A stretch of 18,555 nt of DNA from an uncultured Mucilaginibacter sp. (GTDB taxonomy: Bacteria > Bacteroidota > Bacteroidia > Sphingobacteriales > Sphingobacteriaceae). Shown piece after piece: positions 1-6,980 of the stretch. Positions within the stretch are counted from its first letter, which is position 1, and each line of letters starts with the position of its first letter. Position numbers and translations under genes: made by a program. The notes beneath the pieces are model-generated. The model did not search any database. It saw only the letters and a list, made by a program, of their open reading frames with translations, and was not told where the DNA came from. Where the stretch lies: NCBI GenBank assembly GCA_946479225.1, contig CAMLFI010000008.1, positions 1 to 18,555 of the forward strand. The letters are read 5' to 3'.

Positions 1-719
1 ACCAATTGCATATCAAATAGCTTAGCAATATGTTGCTGTAATATTTGTTGGACTTCTTTTATATCTACATCCCTGCCTAATTCTTTTTGCAGGGATGTTA
101 CTGCTTTGTCGTCAATTCCGCAGGGAACAATATTTTTAAAATAATCTAAGTTGCTGTTAACATTCAGCGCCAGGCCATGCATAGTTACCCACCTGCTGCA
201 GCGTACACCCATAGCGCATATTTTGCGGGCACGCCCGTTATCAGCATCAAACCATACGCCGGTATAGCCGGTATAGCGTCCGGCTGTTAACCCATAATCA
301 GCCAAAGTAAGTATGATGGCTTCCTCCAGCTTGCGCAGGTATAAATGTATGTCTGTAAAAAAATTATCAAGGTCTAAAATTGGGTAGCATACCAATTGCC
401 CCGGCCCATGGTAGGTAATATCGCCACCCCGGTTAATGGGGTAAAAGCTGGCATGCTTTTCTTCTAATCCGGCATCATCAAGCAGTAGATTTTCGGCTTT
501 GCCGCTTTTTCCTAACGTATAAACATGCGGATGCTCGCAAAAGATCAGGTAATTGGGTGTTATATCCTGGTGCTCCTCATCGGCTGTTAATACAGGTACT
601 CTGTTACGTATAGCAGTTTTTATAGCTATGGTATCAGCAAAAATAGCTTCCTGTTTATCCCAGGCCGCTTTGTAGTCCATCAGTCCCCAATCCTGTACCT
701 CAACGTTTTTATTCTTCAT
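1..719 (-). CDS. lipB: Lipoyl(octanoyl) transferase LipB, C-terminus cut by window edge
   Basis: LipB moves the octanoyl group from octanoyl-ACP to the lipoyl-domain lysine of 2-oxoacid dehydrogenases and GcvH. This is the first step of lipoate synthesis, in the cytoplasm. Translating from the ATG at 719 gives 239 codons, still open at the edge. The family signature RGGDITYHGPGQ lies at residues 97-108. The catalytic pair is visible as Lys166 (in RKICAMGV) and Cys200 (in VPCGID), and the region between them contains HGLALNVN, as in E. coli LipB. The frame ends inside the last helix region, so only a short C-terminal piece is missing. The start is 3 nt after the stop of the upstream phosphopantetheinyl transferase, so the two are almost surely one transcript. 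There is no obvious Shine-Dalgarno sequence, as usual in Bacteroidota. The identification is firm. Confidence 0.95.
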   Translation of the reverse strand, partial: MKNKNVEVQDWGLMDYKAAWDKQEAIFADTIAIKTAIRNRVPVLTADEEHQDITPNYLIFCEHPHVYTLGKSGKAENLLLDDAGLEEKHASFYPINRGGDITYHGPGQLVCYPILDLDNFFTDIHLYLRKLEEAIILTLADYGLTAGRYTGYTGVWFDADNGRARKICAMGVRCSRWVTMHGLALNVNSNLDYFKNIVPCGIDDKAVTSLQKELGRDVDIKEVQQILQQHIAKLFDMQL

Positions 720-722
720 CAC

Positions 723-1361
723 TTATCCCTTTACGTACCCTATCATGTAGTCTTCATATTGCAGGTAGCCTACTGTATAGCTCAAATCCACATCCTCGTT
801 TTTGAGGTTGGCATCAACCCATCCTTTCTCCTCAAAATCAAAGGGCTGCAATATAATATTGTCTACAAACGAAACCTCACGTTGTCCATAGCATTTATAA
901 ATGGCTTCCTTGGCGCACCAGCAAACATAAAGTTGTTCAATTTTATGTTGCGGCTCAATAAAGTCAAGTTCGGCCGGGCGCATAAATTTATGGGCAATGC
1001 GCTCTACCTTTTCTTTTATCTGTTCCACATCAATACCAACCGGACTTTTACGGCTTATCATTACAGCAGCGTAATCAAAGGAGTGGCTTAAAGAGATGTG
1101 GTAGGGTAGTGTAAATAAGTAGGGCTTGCCATGATCATCAATCCGGCAATCTATGTACTCCTCAGTATTAAGCATCTTACGCAGTAAAACGCGGGTGCCA
1201 AGCCAGTGCAGGTGGCGTTTACCATTGCTTATGCCTTCTACAAATGCCTTTTCTTCTGTGTTAAGTTGCAGCTGTTGGTATAGTTCATCGGCCTGTTCCT
1301 CAATCTTCCAGAGCGCAAACTCAGTATCATCATCAATCCGTTGGCGGTATGCTATAGCCAT
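723..1361 (-). CDS. 4'-phosphopantetheinyl transferase (Sfp/HetI-type)
   Basis: This enzyme transfers 4'-phosphopantetheine from CoA to a serine of acyl or peptidyl carrier proteins. I chose the ATG at 1361 (212 aa, starting MAIAYRQRID). A longer frame reaches 1487, but its extra 42 residues look like translated intergenic DNA and overlap dcd. Visible motifs are GKPY (78-81), ISLSHS (89-94), VGIDVE (108-113, with Mg-binding Asp111 and Glu113) and WCAKEAIYK (148-156, with Glu152 and Lys156), the classic P-Pant transferase signature. The size fits the roughly 200-240 residue Sfp class rather than the short AcpS type. No polyketide or peptide synthetase gene is nearby. The tight link to lipB (3 nt) suggests a housekeeping role, perhaps activating fatty-acid ACP, which is inference. 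The carrier-protein partner cannot be told from the sequence. Confidence 0.9.
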   Translation of the reverse strand: MAIAYRQRIDDDTEFALWKIEEQADELYQQLQLNTEEKAFVEGISNGKRHLHWLGTRVLLRKMLNTEEYIDCRIDDHGKPYLFTLPYHISLSHSFDYAAVMISRKSPVGIDVEQIKEKVERIAHKFMRPAELDFIEPQHKIEQLYVCWCAKEAIYKCYGQREVSFVDNIILQPFDFEEKGWVDANLKNEDVDLSYTVGYLQYEDYMIGYVKG

Positions 1362-1385
1362 AAAGTAAAATTGCAAAAAGCATGG

Positions 1386-1393
1386 CAAACTTA
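1386..1393 (-). promoter_or_regulatory. Candidate -7 box for the PPTase-lipB operon
   Basis: Read on the minus strand this is TAAGTTTG, a full match to the Bacteroidota -7 element TAnnTTTG. It ends about 24 nt before the PPTase ATG, leaving a leader of roughly 18-20 nt. I do not see a convincing -33 TTG at the usual spacing, so this rests on one box. Confidence 0.45.
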
Positions 1394-1406
1394 TGTTAAT
1401 TAATTC

Positions 1407-1414
1407 TAATTTTA
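1407..1414 (+). promoter_or_regulatory. Weak candidate -7 box for dcd
   Basis: TAATTTTA matches TAnnTTTG except at the last base. It sits 23 nt upstream of the dcd ATG in the 76-bp gap between divergent genes. The -33 element is not clear. Confidence 0.3.
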
Positions 1415-1437
1415 AGCGCACAATCAACCTTCTCCCA

Positions 1438-1974
1438 ATGATTTTATCAGACAAACGTATTCTTGAGGAAATTGACAACGGAAACATTGTAATTGAGCCT
1501 TTTAAACAGGAATGTCTTGGCTCAAACTCTTACGATGTGCATTTAGGCAAGCACATGGCTACCTACCGTAACCGCACGCTTGATGCTAAAATGCATAACG
1601 AGATTGATGCTTTTGAAATACCCAAAGAAGGATTTGTTTTGCAACCTAATACCCTGTATTTAGGGGTAACTATGGAGTATACAGAAACCCATAAACATAT
1701 TCCGTTTTTAGAAGGAAAATCAAGTACGGGCCGTTTGGGTATTGATATACACGCCACAGCCGGTAAAGGCGATGTAGGCTTTTGCAACACCTGGACGCTT
1801 GAAATATCGTGCATACAGCCGGTGCGTGTTTATCCGGGAATGCCGATAGGGCAGCTTATTTATTTTGTGGTTGAGGGTGATGTTGAAACCAGTTATAGCC
1901 AAAAGACCAACGCCAAATATACCAATCCATCAACACGCCCTGTTGAGAGCATGATGTGGAAGAATACGTTTTAA
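1438..1974 (+). CDS. dcd: dCTP deaminase
   Basis: Dcd deaminates dCTP to dUTP, feeding dTMP synthesis in the cytoplasm. The ATG at 1438 gives 178 aa starting MILSDKRILEEI, which aligns with the usual Dcd N-terminus. An in-frame ATG at 1393 would add 15 residues that no family member is expected to carry, and it lies within the divergent promoter region. Motifs: the nucleotide-binding loop EGKSSTGRLG at residues 92-101, the substrate-region stretch HATAG at 105-109, and the catalytic glutamate Glu122 in TLEIS. The C-terminal lid residues K160-Y161 (in NAKYTNPS) are also present. The Gly after 'TA' resembles the bifunctional deaminase/dUTPase enzymes more than E. coli Dcd, which has His there, so dUMP may be the direct product. 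That is inference. The enzyme is normally a homotrimer. Confidence 0.93.
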   Translation: MILSDKRILEEIDNGNIVIEPFKQECLGSNSYDVHLGKHMATYRNRTLDAKMHNEIDAFEIPKEGFVLQPNTLYLGVTMEYTETHKHIPFLEGKSSTGRLGIDIHATAGKGDVGFCNTWTLEISCIQPVRVYPGMPIGQLIYFVVEGDVETSYSQKTNAKYTNPSTRPVESMMWKNTF

Positions 1975-1975
1975 T

Positions 1976-1996
1976 GCGGTTTTTCTACCGTTTTTG
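1976..1996 (+). terminator. Weak intrinsic terminator candidate after dcd
   Basis: Two bases past the dcd stop there is a short hairpin: CGGT (1977-1980), a 6-nt loop, ACCG (1987-1990), then five T. The stem is only 4-5 bp, so readthrough into clpS is likely. It also abuts the clpS promoter box. Confidence 0.3.
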
Positions 1997-1998
1997 AG

Positions 1999-2006
1999 TA
2001 AATTTG
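1999..2006 (+). promoter_or_regulatory. Candidate -7 box for clpS, very close to the start codon
   Basis: TAAATTTG is an exact TAnnTTTG match. Only 8 nt separate its last base from the clpS ATG at 2015, so a start site at the usual distance would leave a leader of a few nucleotides at most. No clear -33 TTG is visible upstream. Confidence 0.45.
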
Positions 2007-2014
2007 CTCCCCGC

Positions 2015-2296
2015 ATGTCCACCCAAACAAAAGAAGAAACCTTTACGCTGGAAGAACTCCTGGCCGGATTAAAAGAAATGCATCGTTTAATATTATGGAA
2101 CGATGATTTTAACACCTTTGACCATGTGATACATTGTATGATGAAGTATCTTGATTATACTGAAGGGCAAGCGGGCAAAATAGCCTGGAAGGTGCATAAT
2201 GAAGGTAAGTGCGCCGTTTTAGAAGGTTCTTTTACAGAGATGGAGATCTATCGAAAAATTTTGCAGCAAGAGGGGCTGACTGTGTCGGTGGAGTAG
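2015..2296 (+). CDS. clpS: ATP-dependent Clp protease adaptor ClpS
   Basis: ClpS binds proteins with N-terminal destabilising residues (Leu, Phe, Tyr, Trp) and hands them to a ClpA/ClpC unfoldase with ClpP (N-end rule). The protein from ATG 2015 is 93 aa. After a short flexible N-terminus (about 1-22) the ClpS core begins. Asn29-Asp30-Asp31 in LWNDDFN and His61 in KVHNEGK match the N-degron pocket residues of E. coli ClpS (Asn34, Asp35, His66). A TTG at 1994 in the same frame would add seven residues but lies at the promoter box, so I prefer the ATG. It is convergent with the PQQ lipoprotein gene, with 30 bp between stops and no clear terminator there. No clpA or clpC is in the window. Confidence 0.93.
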   Translation: MSTQTKEETFTLEELLAGLKEMHRLILWNDDFNTFDHVIHCMMKYLDYTEGQAGKIAWKVHNEGKCAVLEGSFTEMEIYRKILQQEGLTVSVE

Positions 2297-2326
2297 CAAG
2301 CAAATGGCTTAAATTGTTTACAAACA

Positions 2327-3733
2327 CTAGTAATACGGAACGTTATTTATAAGCAGGATTAAACCATTGGTGGCTTTTATATTCGGATCCGAAGTAGCAT
2401 CAATAAGTCCCGACGATGTGGAGTAAGTTTTTATAAAATGAGATTCCTCATCCCATGTACTTGCCTTTAAAGAATAAATTTTATCAGCGGTAATCACCGC
2501 ATTGCCCAACAATGCGGCATCCCACAAGGTTTTCCCTGTTGTAATATCAATCTTTGTTAACCAATCAGTTCCCCCTGTACCATACACAAATAAATCTGAA
2601 TTACCTCCTAAACCTCCGTAGATCATAGGTATCTTCCATAATAGAGCACCGGTATTTTTATCTACCGCATATAATTTATCCTCATAACCATTAGCACTAC
2701 CTACAGGAAAAAAAACAGCATTGCCAATTACCAGCGGCCTTGATGCCACAGGGTAGGCTCCTAATTTTTCGGGGAAATTGTAAACTACTTTTTTTACCCC
2801 TGTTTTTCCCTCAAAAGCGCATAAGCTACTTGTGTATGGATGAAAATAATCGCCTGTTGGGTAAGTATGTACTATATAGACAATGCCGTCTTTAATATAT
2901 GGATTGCCTAATTGAGACTCATAGCCCGCGGAATAACGCCATATTTCCCTACCATTTTTAACATCGTAAGAAATTAAGGTGCTATTATGGCTTGTGTTAG
3001 GGTTGGCTGACACCAAAATATCGTTATCTATAGCGAAGTTATAGCTTTCAGAAATAAATTCACTCTTCCAAATTTCATGCCCATTGGTTGAATTAATTGC
3101 AAAAACTGCATTCGTATGTATTTCGTAAAGTATGCCTTTGTTATAAAAAAATTGCTTTATGGATCTCTCTGACCTACTTGGCACAGACCAAAACGTTGCG
3201 CCTGTTTTAATATTTAATGCATACAGGGTGCCCCCGGTGATTGAGTTGTCAATAGAATAGACAAATAAAGTATCATTAGATATAACCACTGCGGATGCTT
3301 CCAGTTTATGCTTACTCCACACGTAATAACCGGTAGTTGTATAGCAACTAAAGCGATCGCGAAGTGTATGGGTAAATATGAATGAGTTTTCTTTCTCAAT
3401 TTTAAAATCAAGTTTTTTTTCCACGCCATTAACTATGGCTGTTATTTCTCCGGTGTAGGTTTTAGTAGCTAAAATATCATTAAAGATGTAAGAATTATTT
3501 TTTACCGTGCCCAGCACTACACCATTTAAACTTACTTTATATGTTATGTCAGCGCCGGCAGCAGCTCCAAAAGGAGTAGACCAGGATATTGCAACAACGT
3601 TATCGTTACTTTTTTTTTGTTCAATTATTTTGAAAGATAAAGAGTCGGGCGAATTTGGATCATCATGAGAGCTTTTTTTGCAACCGCTGAAAAATAGTGC
3701 AGAAACTATGAGGAGATAGAAAAAAGGCTTCAT
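2327..3733 (-). CDS. Lipoprotein with FN3-like domain and PQQ-type beta-propeller
   Basis: Predicted cell-envelope lipoprotein of 468 aa. I chose the ATG at 3733 because it gives a textbook lipoprotein signal (MKPFFYLLIV, then lipobox FSGC with Cys18 followed by KK). The longer frame from 3853 adds 40 residues that bury this signal. A fibronectin-III-like sandwich covers roughly residues 35-115 (NVVAISWSTPFG, TYKVSLNG, TYTGEITAIVNG). Then come PQQ/pyrrolo-quinoline-type blades, recognised by repeated units such as LYALNIKTGATFW, VFAINSTNGHEIW, LISYDVKNGREIW, LYAVDKNTGALLW and LTKIDITTGKTLW. Such blades occur both in true quinoprotein dehydrogenases and in structural propellers like BamB. I see no dehydrogenase active-site signature, so a scaffold or binding role is more likely. 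It is not close enough to gldJ to be clearly co-transcribed, and a long hairpin lies between them. The specific function is unknown. Confidence 0.8.
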   Translation of the reverse strand: MKPFFYLLIVSALFFSGCKKSSHDDPNSPDSLSFKIIEQKKSNDNVVAISWSTPFGAAAGADITYKVSLNGVVLGTVKNNSYIFNDILATKTYTGEITAIVNGVEKKLDFKIEKENSFIFTHTLRDRFSCYTTTGYYVWSKHKLEASAVVISNDTLFVYSIDNSITGGTLYALNIKTGATFWSVPSRSERSIKQFFYNKGILYEIHTNAVFAINSTNGHEIWKSEFISESYNFAIDNDILVSANPNTSHNSTLISYDVKNGREIWRYSAGYESQLGNPYIKDGIVYIVHTYPTGDYFHPYTSSLCAFEGKTGVKKVVYNFPEKLGAYPVASRPLVIGNAVFFPVGSANGYEDKLYAVDKNTGALLWKIPMIYGGLGGNSDLFVYGTGGTDWLTKIDITTGKTLWDAALLGNAVITADKIYSLKASTWDEESHFIKTYSTSSGLIDATSDPNIKATNGLILLINNVPYY

Positions 3734-3774
3734 ATAATGCGCTGAACTAATTAAATGAACGTGATAAGATTGAG

Positions 3775-3782
3775 TAAAAATA
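3775..3782 (-). promoter_or_regulatory. Weak candidate -7 box for the PQQ lipoprotein
   Basis: On the minus strand this reads TATTTTTA, one base off TAnnTTTG, about 41 nt upstream of the ATG at 3733. It lies downstream of the 3856-3899 hairpin, so the gene could have its own promoter. Confidence 0.25.
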
Positions 3783-3855
3783 CGATTTTCTTTGAATTCA
3801 GTAATTAAGTTCGCCAGGAAAATAGATATCAATCTTGAAAACGGGATAACCAATT

Positions 3856-3899
3856 ACTATAAAGGCCCGAACGGTGTTAACCATTCGGGCCTTTATAGT
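3856..3899 (-). terminator. Long perfect hairpin downstream of gldJ
   Basis: ACTATAAAGGCCCGAA (3856-3871) is exactly complementary to 3884-3899, a 16-bp stem. After one C/A mismatch, a further 3 bp (3873-3875 with 3880-3882) close on a 4-nt loop. It starts 24 nt after the gldJ stop. There is no long T run after it on either strand, so it may act as a bidirectional terminator or as a 3'-end stabiliser. Confidence 0.65.
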
Positions 3900-3922
3900 A
3901 TCTCTTCCACTGAGGGAATATT

Positions 3923-5572
3923 TTATCTGCCGGCTTTAGATTTCTTTACACTAAAATGCGGCTTGCCATTCGGATTAATTTCCGGGGCACCAACCAGGTC
4001 CATCGCACAACGGAAACCAACTTCGGCGCTGGCATCACCCTGGTCCATAAAACGGCGGGTAGCCGGGTTTAACCAGTAAGCCAGGTCATTCCATGAGCCA
4101 CCTTTGTAAACCTTAGAGCGGTCATTCACCAATGTGGTTATGCCATATAGATTAGCGTTTACACTGTCTCTAAAACCACGTGCGTCGGCATTGTAAGGTT
4201 TGCCGGCTAAAGGATCTTTAACCACAAACGGAACACCTTGAGTAGTTGGGTTATTTGCCACAGGCTGCGCGCCCGGAGCCGTGGCCGCGTTAGCAGCGCT
4301 ATCAGCACGTTGCGAAGCTATAAGCTCGGCATAGGTCATTTTTTTAGCAGCTTTTGCCGGGTCCTTTATAGGGCGTCCGTATTTATCTTTGGCGTATTGG
4401 CCGGTACTTGCGTTGGCCAAACGCTTGTCAGCAAATTGATTTCCCCTGAAAGGGTTAAAAGCGTCAACGTCTTCAAACGACATCTGGCGGTAAGTATCTT
4501 CAACCCACTCGTTAACATTACCTGCCATGTTATACAAACCAAAATCATTCGGTTGGTATGACCGTACCGGGGCAGTAATAAATGCTTTATCGTTCAAATA
4601 TCCGCCAACACCCGCGTTATCGCCATTACCACGTTTAAAGTTGGCCATAATTAAACCACGGGTTGATTTTGCAGCGGAGCGAACACCTAGTCCGTTCCAT
4701 GGGTAAATTTTACCGTCGTCAATATTTTCAAACTGCGTATTACCATTAAGCGATAATGCCGCGTATTCCCATTCTGCTTCTGTAGGCAGGCGGTAAGCAG
4801 GTTTTAAAATTCCGTCTTCCACGCGCACCGGCCTTACCGACTTTTTGTTTCCGTCGTTAGCATTCAGGTTTCTGGGCATACCTTTTCCATCAATACCTGT
4901 CCCCCTGTATTGGTTATTCAGATATAAGTCGGTATTGAAAGGAGTTTGCGAATCTGTAGTACCGCCGTTAGCCGTATTGGCAACAGCTGCCGGGGCACCT
5001 TTTTTTGCACGCGGGTTTATTAAAATCTTTTTTTCCTGTAAAATAAACTCATTGGTACGGTCTGTACGCCATTGGCAATATTCCTGAGCCTGTTCCCACG
5101 TTACACCAACAACAGGATAATCCTGAAATGCGGGATGACGCAGATAATTATTTACATAAGGCTCATTGTATGCCAGCGGGCTGCGCCAAACCAGTGTATC
5201 AGGAAGCGCATTATAATAATATTCATTGTCAGTTGGGAAGGTCATCCTTATCCAGGCAAGATAATCCAACCAATCCTGGTTAGAAACTTCGGCTTCGTCC
5301 ATATAGAACGCAGGAATGGTTACCCTTCTGCGTACGTTGTTATAGTCAAAAGTAACATCCTGGTCGGCACTGCCACCTAAAACAAATGTACCACCCTCAA
5401 TAGCAACAAGGCCCGGGCCCGGAGCCGGGTGGGTTTGTCTGAATTTTTGGTAACCAAACTTTTTGTCGTTATAAGGAATACCCGTTTTTTCTGACCGTTG
5501 TTTACTACAGCTGCTCGCTAACATTGTAACACCCAACAGCACTAAAGCAGTACGAGTAAAAAGTAATTTCAT
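3923..5572 (-). CDS. gldJ: Gliding motility / type IX secretion lipoprotein GldJ
   Basis: GldJ is an outer-membrane-associated lipoprotein needed for gliding and for type IX secretion in Flavobacterium johnsoniae, where it is tied to GldK stability. Here it is 549 aa, against about 560 in that species. The ATG at 5572 gives a lipoprotein signal ending ASSC (Cys22). The frame extends to 5605, but those 11 residues precede the signal and overlap the promoter. The body is a formylglycine-generating-enzyme-like (SUMF1) fold, residues about 54-525. It includes GPGLVAIEGGTF (53-63), YPVVGVTWEQAQEYCQWR (152-169), YRLPTEAEWEYAA (260-272), NMAGNVNEWVED (348-359) and KGGSWND (490-496), ending in VGFRCAM. 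Phrases such as LPDTLVWR and NNYLRHPAFQ are typical of GldJ rather than GldK. A low-complexity Ala/Pro/Asn stretch (about 421-446) looks like a lineage-specific insertion. It lies head to head with porV. Confidence 0.88.
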   Translation of the reverse strand: MKLLFTRTALVLLGVTMLASSCSKQRSEKTGIPYNDKKFGYQKFRQTHPAPGPGLVAIEGGTFVLGGSADQDVTFDYNNVRRRVTIPAFYMDEAEVSNQDWLDYLAWIRMTFPTDNEYYYNALPDTLVWRSPLAYNEPYVNNYLRHPAFQDYPVVGVTWEQAQEYCQWRTDRTNEFILQEKKILINPRAKKGAPAAVANTANGGTTDSQTPFNTDLYLNNQYRGTGIDGKGMPRNLNANDGNKKSVRPVRVEDGILKPAYRLPTEAEWEYAALSLNGNTQFENIDDGKIYPWNGLGVRSAAKSTRGLIMANFKRGNGDNAGVGGYLNDKAFITAPVRSYQPNDFGLYNMAGNVNEWVEDTYRQMSFEDVDAFNPFRGNQFADKRLANASTGQYAKDKYGRPIKDPAKAAKKMTYAELIASQRADSAANAATAPGAQPVANNPTTQGVPFVVKDPLAGKPYNADARGFRDSVNANLYGITTLVNDRSKVYKGGSWNDLAYWLNPATRRFMDQGDASAEVGFRCAMDLVGAPEINPNGKPHFSVKKSKAGR

Positions 5573-5602
5573 ATTTCTTACGTTATATATAGATATAGGG
5601 CA

Positions 5603-5610
5603 CAAAATTA
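5603..5610 (-). promoter_or_regulatory. Candidate -7 box for gldJ
   Basis: The minus strand reads TAATTTTG, an exact TAnnTTTG match, 30 nt before the gldJ ATG. This gives a leader of about 25 nt. It also argues against the longer frame starting at 5605, which would begin inside the box. Confidence 0.5.
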
Positions 5611-5787
5611 ATAAATATATTATAGGGGTAAATTTAATTATTTTAAAGTAAAAAGCTAATCAAAAATTTTGCCACAACTTATTGCCTTTTATATGCAGCG
5701 ATTTTAACGCTATTTAGGCCTAAGATGTTGCAAATGCTGCAATTAGAATAAAAAAAATCTTGTTAGGTGGGTAGCATTTAATTCCGT

Positions 5788-5795
5788 TATATTTA
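5788..5795 (+). promoter_or_regulatory. Weak candidate -7 box for porV-ispF
   Basis: TATATTTA is one base from TAnnTTTG and ends 25 nt before the porV ATG. A TTA-rich stretch lies upstream, but there is no clean -33 TTG. Confidence 0.3.
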
Positions 5796-5820
5796 TCCGT
5801 TTATTTAAATCTGCAGATCA

Positions 5821-6978
5821 ATGAAGTTTTTTATAGGTGGGATAGCGGTTTTATACCTGCTTACGGCACTTCCCGCAAGTGCGCAAACCAATACCGATGG
5901 CAGCGGTTACGGCGCAATTCCTACGGCGGTGCCTTTTTTAAATATCGCCCCCGATTCGCGCTCCGGCGCAATGGGCGAGGCGGGCGTAGCCATATCAGCT
6001 GATGCCAATTCAAATTTTTGGAACCCATCTAAACTTGCTTTTATTGACAACGACTTTGCCATTGCCGCTTCATATAGCCCCTGGTTAAGGCGTTTAGTCC
6101 CCGATGTGAGCTTATCATACCTTAGTTTTGCACACAAGCTGGATGACCGCAATGTTATTGGCGCGTCAGTTAGGTACTTTAATTTGGGTGCCATACAACT
6201 GGTTGATAATAACCAGCTTAACCAAGGCACCTATCGCCCCAACGAGTATTCGATAGATGCTTCGCTGGCCCGTAAGTTTGGCGATAATTTCTCATTGGGA
6301 TTAACCATGCGGTTTATTCACTCAGATCTTTCAAACGCTTCGTTTTCTACCGGGGCCACGCAGGGTATTAAACCTGCAAATGCTTTTGCGGCCGATATAT
6401 CCTTGTTCTATAAAAAACCAATGGAGCAGTTTGGTACCGATGGTATCTTCTCTTTCGGTGCAAATATTTCTAACATAGGCACAAAGGTTAAATATGCTGA
6501 GGCAGGGCCATCCTACTTTTTGCCTACCAATTTAAAATTAGGCGTTGCAGATACCTGGAACATTGATGATTACAGTCAGCTTACCGCAACTGTAGATTTT
6601 AACAAGCTGCTTGTGCCTTCCCCACCATTGCGAGATGCAAATGGATTTATCATTTCGGGTAAAGATCCGGACGTATCTGTTCCTGCCGGTATTTTTGGCT
6701 CATTTAGCGATGCACCGGGTGGTTTTAAGGAAGAGCTGAGGGAAGTAAGTATATCATCAGGCCTAGAGTATTGGTATAACCAGCAGTTTGCTTTAAGGGC
6801 CGGCTATTTTTACGAAAACCCATCAAAAGGTGGCAGGCAGTATGCTACGCTGGGCGTTGGCCTTAAGTACGATATTTATCGCTTTGATTTTTCGTACCTG
6901 GCTGCGAACCAAAAAAATAGTCCCCTTGCCAATACGCTCAGAATATCACTTGGAATTAACTTTGGCAGTACGAAGTAA
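5821..6978 (+). CDS. porV: Type IX secretion outer-membrane protein PorV (LptO)
   Basis: PorV is a FadL-like outer-membrane barrel. It collects cargo leaving the Sov/SprA translocon and passes it to the PorU sortase for attachment to A-LPS. The 385-aa protein starts with a Sec signal peptide (residues 1-21, cleavage likely after PASA). The PorV opening follows: a Gly/Tyr-rich segment, then AVPFLNIAPDSRSGAMGEAG (about 37-56) and NFWNPSKLAF (about 65-74), both diagnostic of the family. The rest alternates amphipathic strands and Asn/Gly-rich turns, ending in a strand with aromatic/hydrophobic alternation (LRISLGINFG). The ATG at 5821 directly precedes the signal peptide. The stop is 2 nt from the ispF start, so they are probably co-transcribed. 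porU, which adjoins porV and gldJ in F. johnsoniae, is not in the window. Confidence 0.9.
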   Translation: MKFFIGGIAVLYLLTALPASAQTNTDGSGYGAIPTAVPFLNIAPDSRSGAMGEAGVAISADANSNFWNPSKLAFIDNDFAIAASYSPWLRRLVPDVSLSYLSFAHKLDDRNVIGASVRYFNLGAIQLVDNNQLNQGTYRPNEYSIDASLARKFGDNFSLGLTMRFIHSDLSNASFSTGATQGIKPANAFAADISLFYKKPMEQFGTDGIFSFGANISNIGTKVKYAEAGPSYFLPTNLKLGVADTWNIDDYSQLTATVDFNKLLVPSPPLRDANGFIISGKDPDVSVPAGIFGSFSDAPGGFKEELREVSISSGLEYWYNQQFALRAGYFYENPSKGGRQYATLGVGLKYDIYRFDFSYLAANQKNSPLANTLRISLGINFGSTK

Positions 6979-6980
6979 TT

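Larger units (their letters stand above)
5573..5820. other. Divergent regulatory region between gldJ and porV
   Basis: This is a 248-bp AT-rich gap with no open frame worth calling. It carries the promoter box of gldJ on the minus strand and a weaker one for porV on the plus strand. Its position suggests co-regulation of the two secretion genes. I found no strong operator palindrome, only a short TTGCA...TGCAA inverted repeat near 5728-5742. No porU coding sequence or remnant is visible here. Confidence 0.5.

Noticed and set aside
1106..1368. Plus-strand frames opposite the PPTase gene (around 759-1091 and 1153-1368)
   Set aside because: They are antisense to a gene with full catalytic motifs, and their translations show no domain pattern.
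2297..2326. Short inverted repeat TGTTT-AC-AAACA between clpS and the PQQ gene
   Set aside because: Only 5 bp per arm with a 2-nt centre and no T tract, too weak to call a terminator.
3734..3853. Upstream extension of the PQQ lipoprotein frame
   Set aside because: The added 40 residues precede a clear lipoprotein signal peptide, which must be at the N-terminus.
5573..5605. Upstream extension of gldJ
   Set aside because: It would put 11 residues before the signal peptide and would start inside the -7 box.
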